Of a stretch of DNA of 7,956 bases, positions 5,289 through 7,956 are shown piece after piece. The notes below the pieces were generated by a model. It did not search any database. It was not told the DNA's origin and saw only the letters and a program-made list of their open reading frames with translations. The stretch is taken from NCBI GenBank assembly GCA_910585875.1, contig CAJUIK010000078.1, positions 1 to 7,956 on the forward strand, in the 5' to 3' direction. Source of the DNA: an uncultured Eubacteriales bacterium (GTDB lineage: Bacteria > Bacillota > Clostridia > Oscillospirales > Butyricicoccaceae). How positions within the stretch are numbered: the first letter of the stretch is position 1; each line of letters begins with the position of its first letter. A program made the position numbers and the translations under genes.

Positions 5289-7956
5289 CCATTTCTACAA
5301 TTTCTTCATAAACGGCTTGGTTGTAGACGTCCACGCCGCTGCCGGCGGGCACCAGCTTGCCGATGATGACGTTTTCCTTCAGGCCCATCAACGGGTCGAT
5401 TTTGCCCTTGATGGCCGCTTCCGTCAGCACCCGGGTGGTCTCCTGGAAGGAGGCGGCGGAAAGGAAGCTGTCGGTGGCCAGAGACGCTTTTGTGATGCCC
5501 AGCAGCACGGGGGAATACGTGGCCGGCTCAAATTCCCGGCCCTCTTCCGCAGCCTTCTTCTGGGCGTCCTCTATGGCGTCTTCAAATTCAAAGATATCCA
5601 CCATGGAGCCGGGCAGCAGCTCGGTGTCCCCCTGCTCCTCCACCCGGACTTTGCGCATCATCTGGCGCACGATAACCTCGATGTGCCGGTCGTTGATATC
5701 CACGCCCTGCTGGCGGTAAACCCGCTGAACCTCCTGGATCAGGTAAGCCTGCACAGCCTCCACATCCCGGGTGCGCAGCACGTCGTGGGGGTTCAACGCG
5801 CCGTCGGTCAGAGCCGCGCCCATATCCGCCCGGTCGCCGTCGGCCACCCGCAGAGGCTGGTTCAAAGGCGCTTGATAGACCTTGCTCTCCCCTGTCTCCG
5901 GGTCGGTGATGGTGATGGGGCGAGTGGAGCCCTTGCGGCTGTCGTCGATGGAGACGACGCCGGAATTTTCCGCCAGGATGGCGGCCCGCTTGGGCTTCCG
6001 GGCCTCAAACAGCTCCTCGACGCGGGGCAAACCTTGGGTGATATCGCTGCCGGCCACGCCGCCGGTGTGGAAGGTACGCATAGTCAGCTGAGTGCCCGGT
6101 TCGCCGATGGACTGGGCGGCGATGATGCCCACCGCCTCGCCGATGCCGATTTCGCTGCGGGAAGCCAGGTTGCTGCCATAGCACTTGGCGCACACGCCGT
6201 GGCGGGCCCGGCAGGTCAGCACGCTGCGGATTTTGACGCGGGTCGCTCCGGCGCCGATGATGATTTGGGCGTCTCCGTCGTCCATCAACTTATCCTTGGA
6301 AACCAGCACGTTGCCTTCCGCGTCCTTGAAGTCCTCCACCAGATAACGGCCGGTCAGCCGGTCGGCAAAGGGCTCGATCACCTGGTTGCCGTCGGTGATC
6401 TCAAAGGCCCAGATGCCGTCCTCGGCGCCGCAGTCGTGCTCCCGGATGATTACATCCTGGGAAACGTCCACCAGGCGGCGGGTCAGGTAACCGGAGTCCG
6501 CCGTCCGCAGGGCCGTGTCGGCCAAGCCCTTCCGAGCGCCTCTGGAGGAGATGAAATATTCCAATACAGAAAGCCCCTCGCGGAAATTGGCCTTGATGGG
6601 GATTTCGATGGTTTTTCCCACGGTGTTGGCCATCAGGCCGCGCATACCCGCCAGCTGGCGGATCTGGTTCATGTTGCCGCGGGCGCCGGAGTTGGACATC
6701 ATAAAGATGGGGTTGAACCGATCCAGGCAGTCGTTCAGCGCCTGAGTCACATCCTTGATGGTCTGCTCCCATTCCTGAATCACCAGGCGATACCGTTCGT
6801 CGTCGGTAATCAAGCCCCGCTTGAACTGTTTGTCGATGCGGGCCACCCGTTTTTCCGTCTCGGCGATCAGCGTGTATTTGGCGTCGGGCACCGTCATGTC
6901 GGAGACGGAAACCGTCATAGCGCCGATGGTGGAATATTTGAAGCCCAAGGCTTTGATGTCGTCCAGCAGCTGGGCTGTCCGAGCAAAGTTGTGCCGGTCG
7001 ATGCAGGCGGCGATGATTTTGCCCAGTTCCTTTTTGCCGCAGGAGAAGGCCACTTCCAAGTCAAATTCATGGCCCGGCTTGCTGCGGTCCACAAAGCCCA
7101 GGTCCTGGGGCACGGCCTCGTTGAAAATCAGCCGGCCCACAGTGGCGTCGATGATTTTGCTCTGGGTTTCGCCTTCAATCTCTTTGAACATCCGAACCTT
7201 GATGGGGGAATGAATGCCCACATACCCCTGCTGATAGGCCAGCAGCGCCTCGTCTTTGTCGGCGAACACCATGCCGACCCCGGCCTCCTCCCGGTCGATG
7301 GTCAGATAATAGGATCCCAGCACCATGTCCTGAGAAGGCACGGTGACGGGCATACCGTCCTGGGGTTTGAGCAGGTTGTTGGCAGAGAGCATGAGCAGCC
7401 GGGCCTCGGCCTGGGCCTCGGCGGAAAGGGGCACATGGACGGCCATCTGGTCGCCGTCAAAGTCTGCGTTGAAGGCAGTGCAGACCAGGGGGTGCAGCTT
7501 GATGGCCCGGCCCTCCACCAGGATGGGCTCAAAGGCCTGGATGCCCAGGCGGTGCAGCGTAGGCGCCCGGTTGAGCATCACCGGATGTTCCTTAATAACC
7601 ACTTCCAGGGCGTCCCACACCTCGGTGCGGGCCCGCTCCACCATCTTCTTGGCGCTCTTGATGTTGTTGGCCACGCCGTCTTCCACCAGTTTTTTCATCA
7701 CAAAGGGCTTGAAGAGCTCCAGCGCCATCTCCTTGGGCAGGCCGCACTGATAGATTTTCAGGTCGGGACCCACGACGATAACGCTTCGGCCGGAATAGTC
7801 GACGCGTTTGCCCAGCAGGTTCTGACGGAAACGGCCCTGCTTGCCTTTCAGCAGATCGCTGAGGGATTTCAGCGGCCGGTTGTTGGGGCCAGTCACAGGC
7901 CGGCCCCGGCGGCCGTTGTCGATCAGGGCGTCCACCGCTTCCTGGAGCATCCGCTT
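5281..7956 (-). CDS. rpoC: DNA-directed RNA polymerase subunit beta' (C-terminal part, cut by the window edge)
   Basis: This is the catalytic beta' subunit of RNA polymerase. The frame runs off the right edge: 891 residues are visible and, compared with about 1,200 in Bacillus, roughly 300 N-terminal residues including the first zinc finger are missing. Counting from the Met at 7950, the double-psi barrel block NADFDGDQMAVH, with the three Mg-binding aspartates, is at 161-172. The bridge helix (FISSRGARKGLADTALRT and following) spans about 462-495. Zinc-binding cysteines are at 507, 580, 587 and 590. The trigger loop (LTMRTFHTGGVAG) is near 620-635 and runs straight into DITQGLPRVEELFEARKP, so it lacks the large insertion seen in E. 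coli. The conserved C-terminal block SFLSAASFQETTRVLTEAAIKGK is intact, and the protein ends in MVD and TAA. No L7Ae-type gene follows before rpsL. The str promoter begins within the last codons. Confidence 0.98.
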   Translation of the reverse strand, partial: KRMLQEAVDALIDNGRRGRPVTGPNNRPLKSLSDLLKGKQGRFRQNLLGKRVDYSGRSVIVVGPDLKIYQCGLPKEMALELFKPFVMKKLVEDGVANNIKSAKKMVERARTEVWDALEVVIKEHPVMLNRAPTLHRLGIQAFEPILVEGRAIKLHPLVCTAFNADFDGDQMAVHVPLSAEAQAEARLLMLSANNLLKPQDGMPVTVPSQDMVLGSYYLTIDREEAGVGMVFADKDEALLAYQQGYVGIHSPIKVRMFKEIEGETQSKIIDATVGRLIFNEAVPQDLGFVDRSKPGHEFDLEVAFSCGKKELGKIIAACIDRHNFARTAQLLDDIKALGFKYSTIGAMTVSVSDMTVPDAKYTLIAETEKRVARIDKQFKRGLITDDERYRLVIQEWEQTIKDVTQALNDCLDRFNPIFMMSNSGARGNMNQIRQLAGMRGLMANTVGKTIEIPIKANFREGLSVLEYFISSRGARKGLADTALRTADSGYLTRRLVDVSQDVIIREHDCGAEDGIWAFEITDGNQVIEPFADRLTGRYLVEDFKDAEGNVLVSKDKLMDDGDAQIIIGAGATRVKIRSVLTCRARHGVCAKCYGSNLASRSEIGIGEAVGIIAAQSIGEPGTQLTMRTFHTGGVAGSDITQGLPRVEELFEARKPKRAAILAENSGVVSIDDSRKGSTRPITITDPETGESKVYQAPLNQPLRVADGDRADMGAALTDGALNPHDVLRTRDVEAVQAYLIQEVQRVYRQQGVDINDRHIEVIVRQMMRKVRVEEQGDTELLPGSMVDIFEFEDAIEDAQKKAAEEGREFEPATYSPVLLGITKASLATDSFLSAASFQETTRVLTEAAIKGKIDPLMGLKENVIIGKLVPAGSGVDVYNQAVYEEIVEMVD

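Noticed and set aside
4653..5366. A 237-residue plus-strand frame crossing rpsL, the leader and the end of rpoC
   Set aside because: It covers two conserved minus-strand genes and the promoter region between them, and its translation shows no recognisable domain.
1..7956. Mobile element, CRISPR array, tRNA, rRNA, toxin-antitoxin or defence system
   Set aside because: Apart from the edge gene the window is a conserved housekeeping operon. I saw no transposase, spaced direct repeats, tRNA-like cloverleaf or accessory gene cluster.

Overview
This window is the end of a bacterial rpoC gene followed by the str operon, all on the minus strand. Read in the direction of transcription (right to left) the order is rpoC (3' part), rpsL (S12), rpsG (S7), fusA (EF-G) and tuf (EF-Tu), closed by a strong intrinsic terminator. 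A small plus-strand gene at the left edge faces tuf tail to tail; it looks like a member of the GerQ spore-coat family. The protein sequences, the strong AAGGAGG-type ribosome binding sites, an RpoC trigger loop without the large proteobacterial insertion, and a GerQ-like neighbour all suggest a spore-forming or spore-derived Firmicute. A moderately GC-rich member of class Clostridia (Oscillospirales-like) is my best guess, but this is inference without a database search.

Region by region: 1-414 GerQ-like protein (+); 415-579 convergent intergenic region with the tuf terminator; 580-1782 tuf; 1783-1903 fusA-tuf spacer with a long hairpin and a possible promoter; 1904-3973 fusA; 3974-4009 short spacer; 4010-4480 rpsG, whose start is a GTG; 4481-4673 rpsL-rpsG spacer with several hairpins; 4674-5099 rpsL; 5100-5280 leader of rpsL; 5281-7956 rpoC, cut by the window edge. 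No stretch longer than 300 bases lacks a gene.

The proteins are canonical translation and transcription machinery: the catalytic RNA polymerase subunit, two 30S proteins at the decoding centre and head, and the two elongation GTPases. I see no new protein system. The interest lies in the RNA around rpsL. A near-consensus sigma-A promoter (TTGACT, 17 bp, TATAAT) has its -35 box across the rpoC stop codon, so the str genes can be transcribed separately from rpoBC. The resulting leader of about 150 nt can fold into a branched structure and then a 13-bp hairpin. A 15-nt sequence covering part of the rpsL Shine-Dalgarno is repeated exactly in reverse complement just after the rpsL stop codon. The loops of two hairpins outside that pair are also complementary, and the two pairings are nested. 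Together they could close rpsL mRNA into a loop and control its translation, or that of S7. This is a prediction from sequence alone.
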